DNA from: Nitrospinia bacterium
GTDB taxonomy: Bacteria > Nitrospinota > Nitrospinia > Nitrospinales > JAJDAT01
Direction: 5' to 3'
Assembly (NCBI GenBank): GCA_029261715.1
Contig: JAJDAT010000049.1
Location: forward strand, 310,001 to 374,000
Length of the DNA: 64,000 nt
This document shows positions 43,031 through 52,498 of the stretch, one piece after another. The translations under genes were made by a program, and so were the position numbers. A model generated the notes under the pieces. That model worked only from the letters and a program-made list of their open reading frames with translations, was not told the DNA's origin and did not search any database. The stretch's first letter is position 1. Every line of letters starts with the position of its first letter.

Positions 43031-44041
43031 TTAGTTTTCTTGTAGTCCTTCTAATTCACGGCCTGTTGAAACTTCTCCTCGATCAAAAGGAAAAATAGTA
43101 TTAGTTAGATTTTTTAAATGGGGTGATTCTTTGATGGCTTGAACCCCTTTGTCGCTTATTTCGTTACCCCAGACGTTTAGAATTGTTAGAGATCTTAGGT
43201 GAACTGATTGAGATAAATCTTTAGCTCCTTGGAAATTAAATTGGTTCCACTGTAGATCTAATTTTTTTAATGTAGAAAGGTTTTTTGTGCCAGCTAAATA
43301 TTTTATTCCTTCATTGCCTAATTGATTTCTTTTCAGATTTAGCTCGCTTAAACTATTTATGTTAGCGGAAGTTTTCCAGCGTTTCATTCCTCTTGAACCA
43401 ATTTGATTTTTCGAAACGTCTAGTATTTTTAAACTTGGTAAGTTAGAAGATTCTGCAATTGCGGCAAACCCTTCGTCCCCAATATGATTATCTCCTAGTA
43501 GTAATACTCTTAAAGCTTTGAAACCTGCTTTTGCAATTGCCTTAGCTCCATTTGGCCCAATTTGGTTTCCAGAAAGATCTAGATGTTCTAATTGAGCTAG
43601 GTTTTTTGACTTAGCGATTCCATCAACGATACCTTTATCTCCAACCTGATTACCCCATAAGTTTAGATAAGTTAAGCTTGTTACGTTTTTGGAGAAAGCT
43701 AGAGCTATTATTCCATCTGATTCAATATTGTTTTGGAATAGGTCTAAAAATTTAAGTTTAGTGAGGTAAGGAGAAGCAGCCAAGGCCTTTGCTCCGATAT
43801 TGGTAATATCATGAGTTTGTAGCCTAAGGAATTGGACGTTACGTATCAGCTTTGATTGAGATAAAAATTTTATTCCAGAATCTTTTATGATTCCGCTTCC
43901 TCCCATATCTAATGACGTCCTGTTTTTTGATAATCCATTAAAGATAAATTGGTTAATATCAAATGAATAGACTAGAGCGGGGGAGCCGATAAGATAAAGA
44001 AAAAGAAACCACCAAGTTTTTTTCTGCACAATTTTTCGCAT
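43031..44041 (-). CDS. Exported leucine-rich repeat protein 1
   Basis: A 336-residue paralogue of the next gene, with a signal sequence (hydrophobic about 10-26) and about ten ribonuclease-inhibitor-like repeats with the pattern L-x-x-L-D-L-x-x-N-x-I-x-x-x-G. It follows the NHL gene by 18 bases and abuts the second LRR gene. The two LRR genes probably arose by tandem duplication. It is likely a periplasmic or surface protein-binding module. Confidence 0.88.
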   Translation of the reverse strand: MRKIVQKKTWWFLFLYLIGSPALVYSFDINQFIFNGLSKNRTSLDMGGSGIIKDSGIKFLSQSKLIRNVQFLRLQTHDITNIGAKALAASPYLTKLKFLDLFQNNIESDGIIALAFSKNVTSLTYLNLWGNQVGDKGIVDGIAKSKNLAQLEHLDLSGNQIGPNGAKAIAKAGFKALRVLLLGDNHIGDEGFAAIAESSNLPSLKILDVSKNQIGSRGMKRWKTSANINSLSELNLKRNQLGNEGIKYLAGTKNLSTLKKLDLQWNQFNFQGAKDLSQSVHLRSLTILNVWGNEISDKGVQAIKESPHLKNLTNTIFPFDRGEVSTGRELEGLQEN

Positions 44042-44059
44042 CTTTTTGATCTTTGAATT

Positions 44060-46213
44060 TTAAGGAAAATTATGGACTATGAGGTTAACTTCCAAACCAT
44101 CTTGCAAATAGCCAAAATTGTTGATACCCGCAATTGTTGTCACAATACCTTGGGAATCTATTTTTCTGATCCGATTATTGCCACGGTCAGTGACGTATAA
44201 ATTGCCAAATGAGTCAAATGCAATGTCGAGAGGGTTTTGAAACTGAGCATTAACCGCAGGACCTCCGTCTCCAGAAAAACCGTTTTCACCCGTTCCTGCA
44301 ACTGGAATAATTTGACCTGTTTTATCAATTTTCCTAATGCGATGCGTTTGTTGTTCGCAAATATATAATTCATTGTCGGGCGATAATGCTAAAGCACCTG
44401 GAGAACGAATACCTGCAGAAAGAGCGGGGCCATTATCTCCATGATCTACAAAATCGCCGTTTCCTGCAATGATTTCAACTTTATTATTAGAACTTATTTT
44501 GTATATTTTACCAACGCCTGAGTCTGAAACGAACAGGTTACCTTTTGAATCAACTGCCAGTCCGTTAGGGTGAATATCTCCAGGTAGTTCATCCCATGCT
44601 TTTTCCGCTACTTTTGAGATGATTCCATTCGCGTCAATTTTACGAACAAATCGATTAGATCTGTCGGCTATATATAGTTTGCCTGAAGGTCCAACAGCAA
44701 TTGCTCTAATGGCTATAAATGAAGCGTCTAGCGCTTGACCTCCATCTCCATTGGTTCCAGCCAATGCATTTCCAGCAAAGGGTTTTATTTGTCCTTCGGA
44801 ATTAATATGAACAATGCTCCAACCATTTCCATTCCTTCCAACTGCGTATATATCCCCTTTGTTTCCTTTTGCCACAAAGTTTGGTCTTAATAAAGGCGTT
44901 TCAAGAGCCAGTCCCGGAGTTCCACTTTGGCTAGCTTTTCCCGTCCCAGCAAAGGCGTAAATGTTTTTGTTAATATCTATTTTACGCAATCGGTTTTGCA
45001 TTTGATCCGCGAAAATAATTGCTCCGCTATCATTAATTGCAATTCCTGATGGACCTTCTAGTGTTGCTCCTAATGCTGGGCCACCGTCCCCTTTCATTAA
45101 AGATTTTCCATTTCCTGCAATGGTTTTTACTCTGCCGGAAAGAAAGTCAACTTTTCTGATTCGGAAATGAGATCTGTCTACCACGAGCAAACTTTTTTGG
45201 TCTGGCGTAACAGTCAAAGAAAACGGTAAATGTAGATTGGATTGTGATGCGACGCCTTGGTCTCCATTGTAATGTGTTAGACCGGTTCCCATGAATGTGG
45301 TAATAATTCCGTCGGGATCCACTTTTCTGACACGGTTATTATTTCGGTCGGCAATATATATATTCCCTTTATTATCTGTGGTAACGTCGGTGGGGAAGGC
45401 CAGATCCCCTTGTTTAGCAGGTCCATAGTCGCCTCGAATTGCAAAAAGCCCGGTGCCAGCAACAGTATAGATGGTTCCATCTGGATCAATTTTTCGGATG
45501 CGATTGTTTCCTCGGTCTGCGACAAATAAATTCCCTTGATTATCGAAGGCAAGGCCAAAAGGAAATTTTAAAAAAGCTTCATCAGCAGGGCCAAAATCTC
45601 CTCCATAGCTAGCGACCCCCATTCCTGCATAGGTAGTTATAATTCCTTTAGTATTTACTTTTCTAATGCGATTATTAGATCTGTCCGAGATATAAATCTG
45701 TCCAAGTTTATCGATTGCTACATCAGAAGGGAAATGAAGGCTACTTTCAGTCGCGTTTATATTATCGCCTGTATAATTTGGAACGCCATTTCCCGCAATT
45801 GTTGTGATGATCCCATTTGAGTCAATTTTTCGTATTCGATGGTTGTTGCGATCGGCCACATACAGATTTCCCGCGGAATCGAAAGCCAGGCCAGCTGGAA
45901 AATTTAAAGAGGCATTTTTAGCTGGTCCTCCATCTCCTGAAAACGTGGCATGTCCATTTCCTGCAATAGTGGAGATAATTCCGTTTTGGTCAATTTTACG
46001 AATTCTATTTTGGGATCGATGGGAAATATAAATATTTCCGTTGGGATCTGCTGTAATCCCGTCAACTAACGTAAAAATCACAGAGGTTGCTTTTTGCCCA
46101 TCGCCTAAGTTCTTGTGTGAGAATTGGTTTTCCGAAGAAGCTTTTAATGGAGCTCCAAAGGCAAGTACCCCGATTACTATGATTAATTTTCTGAAATAAG
46201 TTAACTTTTGCAT
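44060..46213 (-). CDS. Exported NHL-repeat beta-propeller protein
   Basis: A 717-residue protein with a signal sequence (hydrophobic about 10-24). It is built of about 12 NHL repeats of roughly 56 residues each, with the unit GN(L/I)Y(V/I)ADRxNxRIRKID and then IITTIAGNG and GDGGPA blocks. Twelve repeats fit two six-bladed propellers. NHL propellers usually bind protein or RNA partners. It heads the operon that continues with two LRR genes, the caspase-like gene and cheW. Confidence 0.9.
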   Translation of the reverse strand: MQKLTYFRKLIIVIGVLAFGAPLKASSENQFSHKNLGDGQKATSVIFTLVDGITADPNGNIYISHRSQNRIRKIDQNGIISTIAGNGHATFSGDGGPAKNASLNFPAGLAFDSAGNLYVADRNNHRIRKIDSNGIITTIAGNGVPNYTGDNINATESSLHFPSDVAIDKLGQIYISDRSNNRIRKVNTKGIITTYAGMGVASYGGDFGPADEAFLKFPFGLAFDNQGNLFVADRGNNRIRKIDPDGTIYTVAGTGLFAIRGDYGPAKQGDLAFPTDVTTDNKGNIYIADRNNNRVRKVDPDGIITTFMGTGLTHYNGDQGVASQSNLHLPFSLTVTPDQKSLLVVDRSHFRIRKVDFLSGRVKTIAGNGKSLMKGDGGPALGATLEGPSGIAINDSGAIIFADQMQNRLRKIDINKNIYAFAGTGKASQSGTPGLALETPLLRPNFVAKGNKGDIYAVGRNGNGWSIVHINSEGQIKPFAGNALAGTNGDGGQALDASFIAIRAIAVGPSGKLYIADRSNRFVRKIDANGIISKVAEKAWDELPGDIHPNGLAVDSKGNLFVSDSGVGKIYKISSNNKVEIIAGNGDFVDHGDNGPALSAGIRSPGALALSPDNELYICEQQTHRIRKIDKTGQIIPVAGTGENGFSGDGGPAVNAQFQNPLDIAFDSFGNLYVTDRGNNRIRKIDSQGIVTTIAGINNFGYLQDGLEVNLIVHNFP

Positions 46214-46392
46214 GATCTCGTTGTTGAAAGTTGTAAACCTTATATTTTATTGCTAATTGAAAAAAACTCTACAAGAATTTTTTAGATTTTTTAATAACTT
46301 AAAATAGGAAAAAGGCTCAAGGAACTATTTTGAGGCATATGGATAAATATAAATGGGTTTTTGTTTATGATGCTGAGTTCTCATCTGTTTTT

Positions 46393-48681
46393 TCAGTTTT
46401 TTGGAGATGAGATGTTTAGATTGTATTCTTCTAAGGCTTGACGGTTTTGCTTTACTGAAAGATTGGGCAAGATAGGTTTTCTTTTTAGTGAACCATATTG
46501 AAACCGAAATTGATTGAAAGTAACTTCTTTTTCCTTATATTCGTCTGTTTCTTTCTCTGCATTTTTTAAATAATGCCGTAGATGGATTGCGGACATATAA
46601 GGCGAGTTTTCTACCTTTAAATAATAATTGGATAACATTCTATGAATATAAGGGTTATTGGGATCAATTAATAGTCCTGAATAAAGAATGTTAATAGCTC
46701 TTTTAGATTGATTTAACTTTCCTAAAGCAACGCCTAGCTCTAAATAAAGAGAAGCGTCTTTTGTATTCAATTTATTTAATTTTGAATAGCTATCAACAGC
46801 TTTTTCCCAACGATGGTTTAAAAAATGATTTCTTGCGATATTTTTTTCTGCGACGAATTGATTTTGTTTTTCTTTAATTAAGTTCACCAATCGATTTAAT
46901 TCCATTTTTAAAGCAGCTATTTTATTTTCATTTGATTCGAATTTAAGCCAGCGTAGAATTATGGGTATTTTAATTGCCTGGTCTTTGTTGGTTTGGTCAT
47001 AAAGCTTCGTCAATAATGCATAAATTTTTGGATCTCCTATTTCCAAAAGAGAGCCGATAATTAAGGTGCGTAGTTCTTTAGATTGGCTTCCTGTTCTTTG
47101 ATAAATTAAAGATAAAATTTTAAATGGAAGAGAGTGAAAAGGATTTATTTCGAATGCGAGATTTGCGTTTTTTGCCGCTTCAATGAGTTGATTATTTTTT
47201 AAAAGAGTTTCTGAGTAAATAACGTAAACCGTGGATAAAAGAGGCGATCCTTTTTTATGCTGTAGGTCAGTACTAATTTCTTTGTTCCAGAGTTTTGATC
47301 CAATCTCTTCTGCTTTGTTCAGGTTAAAGGTTCTAGCATTTTTGAGGTAGGCGAAGCCCATATGGAAATAATCGGCGATTCGGATTTTCCCTTCTGAGGT
47401 GGGGTGTGTCTTCATTACTAGAGCTAATATTAAAACGGATAATAAAGCGAGGGCGCTTTGTGACCACTGTTTACGCTTAAACTTTTTCCAAATCCAATAT
47501 ACCGCCTGAGCTGAAAATATTGCCAGAAATGGGATAACTGGTAATCGAAATCTTGCAGCCGAATAAAATGGTAAAAACATTAATAAGTGCGTAAAAAAAT
47601 ACGCATGTAATATTGTCCATTTTTTACTTTCTTTTTTTAATAGAATAATTCCTAAGATTCCAAATGACCCAAAAAAAGCAAAGGGAATTGAAACCCATCG
47701 CAGAATAGGTGAGATATCTTGAAAAAGGTAAAAGTTTAAAGTTGTCGGAGCTTCATAATTATTAAATAGAAAGAACAACTTTCTTAAGTAAAGCTCTAAA
47801 AAGCTTTTAGGATTTTCCCACGCGGCCTGAGTTAAAAATTTTATTACTGACGATGTTGTTAAAGGATGGTTTTTGAGAAAAGAATCAAAACTAGGAGAGT
47901 GCAGATAACCGCGCCCAGGGTAGTCGGGTAAATTTGACATGAGCAAAGTTTCAGGTCCTCCTTGATCATAAAAAACTACGCGATCATGTACCAAATAACC
48001 TCTATAAAGCAGTGGTATTGAACACAAGATAAAGACGGCGGTAAATAAACTGATTAAAGCTTTTTTATTTTCAACGTGATTTGATATAGCTTTCCAAATA
48101 AAAAAAAAGCCAACAGGAACTAGCAATAAATTGTTGGATCTACATTGCATAACTAAAGACAGTAGCGCTGCGCTTGAGGCTATTCTGGCAATAGTAGGTT
48201 TATAAGAAGCCCACAGAATTCCATAACAGGAGGCGACTGTTAAAAAAGTTGTTAGAGAAGCTCGATATAACGATCCTTCATAAAGCCAATTAGGGCCGTA
48301 AAAAGTGAAAAAGAGAGCGGCAAGGAGTCCAACGATGGGCCTAAAAAAATATTTTGATATTTGAAATATTAAAAGCGCCGATCCGGTTCCTAGCAAAAAT
48401 TGAATTGACCAAACGGCCTTATAGGTTTCTCCGAAGAGCCAATAAATTGTTCCAATGAAATATTTGTAGAGGGGAGAAAAAACGTCAGATTGGTTTGGAT
48501 CTTTGGCTAGAATATTTCCATGAGCAAACTCTTTTCCGCCTTTATCAAAAATATCTTGATCCCAAGCTGGTGGGATGAAGTCAAAAAATGGATTGTTCTG
48601 AAATTGGAAATAATAAGCGATTCGAACGGTTAGAGATAATACAATAATAATTATTGGGAAGAATCGCGAAGGAATCGACAT
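46393..48681 (-). CDS. GT39-like membrane glycosyltransferase with TPR tail
   Basis: A 762-residue protein. The first 400 or so residues hold about nine membrane helices and the GT-C layout of PMT/ArnT enzymes, including a PAWDQDIFDKGGKEF loop with an acidic motif after helix 1. The C-terminal 300 residues are soluble and contain tetratricopeptide repeats (SLYLELGVALGKLNQSKRAI and others). GT-C enzymes transfer sugars from polyprenyl phosphate to protein or glycolipid. It ends a minus-strand run with two other glycosyltransferases. The acceptor is unknown. Confidence 0.8.
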   Translation of the reverse strand: MSIPSRFFPIIIIVLSLTVRIAYYFQFQNNPFFDFIPPAWDQDIFDKGGKEFAHGNILAKDPNQSDVFSPLYKYFIGTIYWLFGETYKAVWSIQFLLGTGSALLIFQISKYFFRPIVGLLAALFFTFYGPNWLYEGSLYRASLTTFLTVASCYGILWASYKPTIARIASSAALLSLVMQCRSNNLLLVPVGFFFIWKAISNHVENKKALISLFTAVFILCSIPLLYRGYLVHDRVVFYDQGGPETLLMSNLPDYPGRGYLHSPSFDSFLKNHPLTTSSVIKFLTQAAWENPKSFLELYLRKLFFLFNNYEAPTTLNFYLFQDISPILRWVSIPFAFFGSFGILGIILLKKESKKWTILHAYFFTHLLMFLPFYSAARFRLPVIPFLAIFSAQAVYWIWKKFKRKQWSQSALALLSVLILALVMKTHPTSEGKIRIADYFHMGFAYLKNARTFNLNKAEEIGSKLWNKEISTDLQHKKGSPLLSTVYVIYSETLLKNNQLIEAAKNANLAFEINPFHSLPFKILSLIYQRTGSQSKELRTLIIGSLLEIGDPKIYALLTKLYDQTNKDQAIKIPIILRWLKFESNENKIAALKMELNRLVNLIKEKQNQFVAEKNIARNHFLNHRWEKAVDSYSKLNKLNTKDASLYLELGVALGKLNQSKRAINILYSGLLIDPNNPYIHRMLSNYYLKVENSPYMSAIHLRHYLKNAEKETDEYKEKEVTFNQFRFQYGSLKRKPILPNLSVKQNRQALEEYNLNISSPKN

Positions 48682-48728
48682 TTCGTAGAAAGCGTGAAGT
48701 TACGCTTATGAAAAGAAAAAGAGTCTGA

Positions 48729-49979
48729 TTATGGTTTGGAGGTAACTTGGGAATTGGAAAAAGCGTTTTTATATTTTTGGCCAATGGATTTCCAATCGTA
48801 ATCTTGAATAATTTCAAATGATTTTTTACCCATTGTGTGCAAATAGTTTTTAGAATAAACGGTTTTGAACGCTTCGGTTAGAGCTGCCACATCTTTAGGT
48901 TGGACAATGATCCCATTTAAATTGTCGCTGACCATATCAGAAATACCTCCAACATTGCTTGCGATAATGGGTTTACCGGCAGCCATGGCTTCCATAACAA
49001 CTACAGGAGCTCCTTCAGTTTCGCCAAGACTATCAATGATTGAGGGAACTACTAGAAGATCTGAGTTTTGTAAATAATTTCGAACTTCGGCTTTTGATTT
49101 CATTCCAACAAAGCGAATTTTATCAGCAACATTAAGTTGATTAGTTTCTTCTTCGCATTGTGATCTCATAAAACCGTCCCCAACGATTATTAATCGGGCG
49201 TCAGGTTCTGTTTTGGACCAGTCGGCGAATGCGCGTATTAAATATGGCAATCCCTTTTTTTCGGTGATCTTTCCGACAAATAACGTATTTTTTTTTGTAG
49301 TATCAATATCTAGATCTTCTGGGGCAACCTTTTCTGATGAATCAAAAAAGTCAATTGGCACTCCCATAGGCAATATTTCGGATCGAATTTTTTTATTTGG
49401 AGCTAGAGATTCTAAAATTTCCTGATTTTTTTTACTTACGGGTAAAAAGATATCAGTGTTATCGACAATAAATCGGGTCAAGAGTTTTCCAAACGGAATT
49501 CTTGCTAATAAAAAGACATCGGCTGCGTGGATTGTAATGGCGTGAAAATAGCCGTATCTCTTTTTGAAAAATGCTGAGATTAGACCTTGAGGAACTAACC
49601 AATGAGAGTTAACGATTGATGATTTAGTTTTTCTTAAGGTGCGAACAAAAGCGATCGTTCCAGACAGCATTAAAAATGGAACTTGTATTTTAGCCAATAA
49701 ACTTTGTCGAATATTAGCCAGCATTCCTTTGCCGTTTGCTAATATTTGTTTAGACTTAGGCCAAAAAAAGGGAAATCTAAAAACGGAAATCGATTCCATC
49801 GTTTCATGAGTGGCAGCATCGGGATCATGAGGCGCTAGGACATTAGTTGTATAAAACTTACTCATTTCCTGAGCTAGGCAATATACAAAGTCAGCTGGAG
49901 TTTTATCCCCGAGCCATCTAGGAAAAGTTGAGGTAAAAATCAAAAGGTTTTTTTTATTACTTTTATCGCTATTTGGCAT
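48729..49979 (-). CDS. Glycosyltransferase, GT4 family
   Basis: A 416-residue GT-B enzyme. The N-terminal half opens NLLIFTSTFPRWLGDKTPADF, and the C-terminal nucleotide-sugar domain shows FVGKITEKKGLPYLIRAF, SDLLVVPSIIDSLGETEGAPVVVMEA and GKPIIASNVGGI. It adds a sugar using a nucleotide-sugar donor in glycan synthesis. It lies between the GT2 gene (54 bases upstream) and the GT39-like gene (47 bases downstream). Confidence 0.9.
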   Translation of the reverse strand: MPNSDKSNKKNLLIFTSTFPRWLGDKTPADFVYCLAQEMSKFYTTNVLAPHDPDAATHETMESISVFRFPFFWPKSKQILANGKGMLANIRQSLLAKIQVPFLMLSGTIAFVRTLRKTKSSIVNSHWLVPQGLISAFFKKRYGYFHAITIHAADVFLLARIPFGKLLTRFIVDNTDIFLPVSKKNQEILESLAPNKKIRSEILPMGVPIDFFDSSEKVAPEDLDIDTTKKNTLFVGKITEKKGLPYLIRAFADWSKTEPDARLIIVGDGFMRSQCEEETNQLNVADKIRFVGMKSKAEVRNYLQNSDLLVVPSIIDSLGETEGAPVVVMEAMAAGKPIIASNVGGISDMVSDNLNGIIVQPKDVAALTEAFKTVYSKNYLHTMGKKSFEIIQDYDWKSIGQKYKNAFSNSQVTSKP

Positions 49980-50033
49980 CTAATTTTGAATTTTAGGAAA
50001 TATAAAAAAGGGGAAACAAGGCGAGAATATTAG

Positions 50034-50981
50034 TCAATCGTCCTTTTTTAATTCGATTTTTTTTATTCTGAGTTGGATATCTTCTAATAATTGGCGGTTA
50101 ATAGATATCAATTCAGCCGCAATTCCCACCATGAATACTTGAAAGCCTACAATTAGCAAAATTGCAGAAAGTATTAGTGATTGTATGTGGCCGGCTGTTT
50201 GTCCAATTAAAAAATAAAATAAATATCTACATCCAATTAAAAATCCACCCGCAAAAGAGATACCGCCTACAATTGTAAAAACCCGTAAAGGTTTGTACAT
50301 AGAGTAAATTTTTAAAATAGTGACTACGGATCTCATTAGATAGGTCCGTATATTAGGAAATAAGCGAGATTCTCTCAGTTTTGGATTTGTTTTTACAGGA
50401 GCATGTGTAATAGCTAGGTTTTTTCTACCCGCGCTGATAATGGTTTCTAAAGTATAGGTAAAGTCTGAAACGACATTTATTTGCATCGCAGCTTCTCTAG
50501 AATATGCGCGAAACCCACTAGTAACGTCTGGGACATTTGTGCCTGATACTCGCCGGACAACCCAACTTCCAAATTTTTGAAGAAAAATTTTCGTAGGAGA
50601 AAAATGCTTTATAGTTTCTACTTGTCGGTCGCCTATTACAATGTCAGCCCGCTTTTCCAGAATAGGTTTAATTAGATTGGGAATATCTGCTCCATTGTAT
50701 TGATTGTCGGCATCGGTATTTACAATAATATCTGCTCCTCGTCGGAGACACTCGTCAATCCCATATTTGAATGCTTTAGCCAGTCCTTTATTACTCGAAA
50801 GGCTTAAAATATGGTCAACGTTGTTAGATTTTGCCACTTCGACGGTTTTATCGGTACTACCGTCGTCAACAATCAATACTTCTATAGAAGTAACTCCTTC
50901 TATTTTTTTGGGGAGATCTTTTAAAGTCTCTGGAAGCGTTTTTTCCTCGTTCAAGCAAGGAATTTGTATGATGAGTTTCAC
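50034..50981 (-). CDS. Polyprenyl-phosphate glycosyltransferase, GT2 family
   Basis: A 315-residue DPM1/GtrB-like enzyme. The N-terminal GT-A domain has CLNEEKTLPETL, a VDDGSTDKT motif and NTDADNQY with the metal-binding DxD. Two C-terminal membrane helices (about 230-250 and 263-288) anchor it. Enzymes of this type load a sugar onto polyprenyl phosphate, making the donor used by GT-C proteins such as the two encoded nearby. It is first in its minus-strand run. Confidence 0.9.
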   Translation of the reverse strand: MKLIIQIPCLNEEKTLPETLKDLPKKIEGVTSIEVLIVDDGSTDKTVEVAKSNNVDHILSLSSNKGLAKAFKYGIDECLRRGADIIVNTDADNQYNGADIPNLIKPILEKRADIVIGDRQVETIKHFSPTKIFLQKFGSWVVRRVSGTNVPDVTSGFRAYSREAAMQINVVSDFTYTLETIISAGRKNLAITHAPVKTNPKLRESRLFPNIRTYLMRSVVTILKIYSMYKPLRVFTIVGGISFAGGFLIGCRYLFYFLIGQTAGHIQSLILSAILLIVGFQVFMVGIAAELISINRQLLEDIQLRIKKIELKKDD

Positions 50982-51184
50982 GTAAGTTTGAACCGAGATT
51001 TTTGGATGGAAATATTTTTACCTGGTCCGGAGTTGAAAACGCCAGAATTTGATATGACCCTTATATTATCATATTGCGGACAAAGGGTTTGACATAAATG
51101 GAGAGGAAAGTAAAATATTCCTTTTAGATTTTTGCTACGTTTTTCTCCTCAATAACTTTCTTTTTATAAATTTGCATTCCCCTA

Positions 51185-52459
51185 ATGCCAAAAACCAACG
51201 ATTTACCGTCTAGTTTAAGAAAAGTTGTCCAAATGTCGTGGAATTGGATCTTAGCGTCTCTATTTTTAGTATTTGGAATTGTTACGATTGATTCAGATTC
51301 TTTGGAATGGTCTATAACGACGATTTTACTCTATGCTTTTCCGTTAGGTTGTCAGGCTTTTAAAAGCTCTATTGTTCGGTTTGGGGCTTTGTGGTTGGGG
51401 ATATTCATGATTTTTCAAACCCTGTTAACTCCATATATCCATTACCATATTGAATATAGGACGCTACAAGCAAATATAAATACAGAAAATAAAACTGAGG
51501 GAGTCATCCAAAAAATAACAACAGATGACATGGGCTTTAGAGTTTACCCGCGCGTTGATTATAATGAAAAAAAAGGGTTTAGGATATTTGCATTGGGGGG
51601 GTCAACGACGGAGCAAATTCTTCTCGACGATCAAAAAACCTGGCCTCATTTGGTGCAATTAGAGTTGGCCAATCGGTTTCAGAGGAAATTTGAAGTTATC
51701 AATACCGGCGTTTCGGGGACACGCGCCAGAAACCATTTTGCAAAATTAAAGAAGCTCATTCAATACAAGCCCGATATGGTTGTTATACTTGCTGGAATTA
51801 ACGACTGGAACAAGCAAATTGCTGATTCAGTTAAAGTTCATTATATGGAACCCTATTTTTTAAGAAAATCACTATTAGCAAAGGCTATTAAAGCGGTAGA
51901 TGTTTTTTTTTGGGGGCCTTTGAAAGATAAATTATTTGGCGGTCCGGATAACGAAGTTAAAAAAGCGACTTTAGAAAATACGTCAAAGAAACTTGGAGAG
52001 ACGAAAAAGAAAGATTCTTTAAATAGATCCCATAAGTTTTCTTGGAAACCTAAAGACGTCGCGGAAGAGTTTAAGATGTATTTGAAAAAAATCCAGGAAA
52101 CCTGTTCGGATCAGAAAATCCCTTGCGTGTTTTTAACTCAGCCGAGCGGTTATCAGGAAACGGCGAGTTCCGATTATAAACGTTTATTCTGGATGACGCC
52201 TCCTTTTGCAAATTACACCCTTGATTTTGAATCCATGATCTATTTATCGCGTTTGTATAATAATTACATTAGGGACTTTGCTGGCCGTTATAAAGTCTCT
52301 GTTTGCGATATAGCTAAAAACCTGGAGCCTTCTTCATCGATTTTTTACGATGATTGTCATTTTACGCTTAAGGGATCTCATGCAGTGGCTAAGCTTGTTT
52401 CTCCTTGTTTGGAAAAAATTTTAGCAAGCAAGAATCTGGTAGTTGAATCGAATATCTGA
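51185..52459 (+). CDS. Membrane-anchored SGNH/GDSL hydrolase
   Basis: A 424-residue protein. Three or four membrane segments (about 15-100) precede an SGNH hydrolase domain: the nucleophile in FALGGSTTEQ, NTGVSG, LAGINDWN, and the catalytic Asp/His pair in DDCHFTLKGS. Such domains often add or remove acetyl groups from polysaccharide on the outer face of the membrane. It is followed 39 bases later by a GT2 gene on the same strand. Confidence 0.88.
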   Translation: MPKTNDLPSSLRKVVQMSWNWILASLFLVFGIVTIDSDSLEWSITTILLYAFPLGCQAFKSSIVRFGALWLGIFMIFQTLLTPYIHYHIEYRTLQANINTENKTEGVIQKITTDDMGFRVYPRVDYNEKKGFRIFALGGSTTEQILLDDQKTWPHLVQLELANRFQRKFEVINTGVSGTRARNHFAKLKKLIQYKPDMVVILAGINDWNKQIADSVKVHYMEPYFLRKSLLAKAIKAVDVFFWGPLKDKLFGGPDNEVKKATLENTSKKLGETKKKDSLNRSHKFSWKPKDVAEEFKMYLKKIQETCSDQKIPCVFLTQPSGYQETASSDYKRLFWMTPPFANYTLDFESMIYLSRLYNNYIRDFAGRYKVSVCDIAKNLEPSSSIFYDDCHFTLKGSHAVAKLVSPCLEKILASKNLVVESNI

Positions 52460-52498
52460 AGGAATAAAAAAAGATTTTATGTTTATTAAGAGAAAAGT

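Noticed and set aside
39844-46213. Intracellular immune (NLR-like) defence system from the caspase and LRR genes
   Set aside because: The NHL and both LRR proteins start with signal peptides and the caspase-like protein has a lipobox, so they should be outside the cytoplasm. There is no NTPase domain, no nuclease and no phage-related neighbour.
44060-46213. CRISPR-like or satellite DNA repeats in the NHL gene
   Set aside because: The repeats are protein-level NHL units of about 56 residues with diverged codons and an unbroken reading frame, not identical DNA repeats with spacers.
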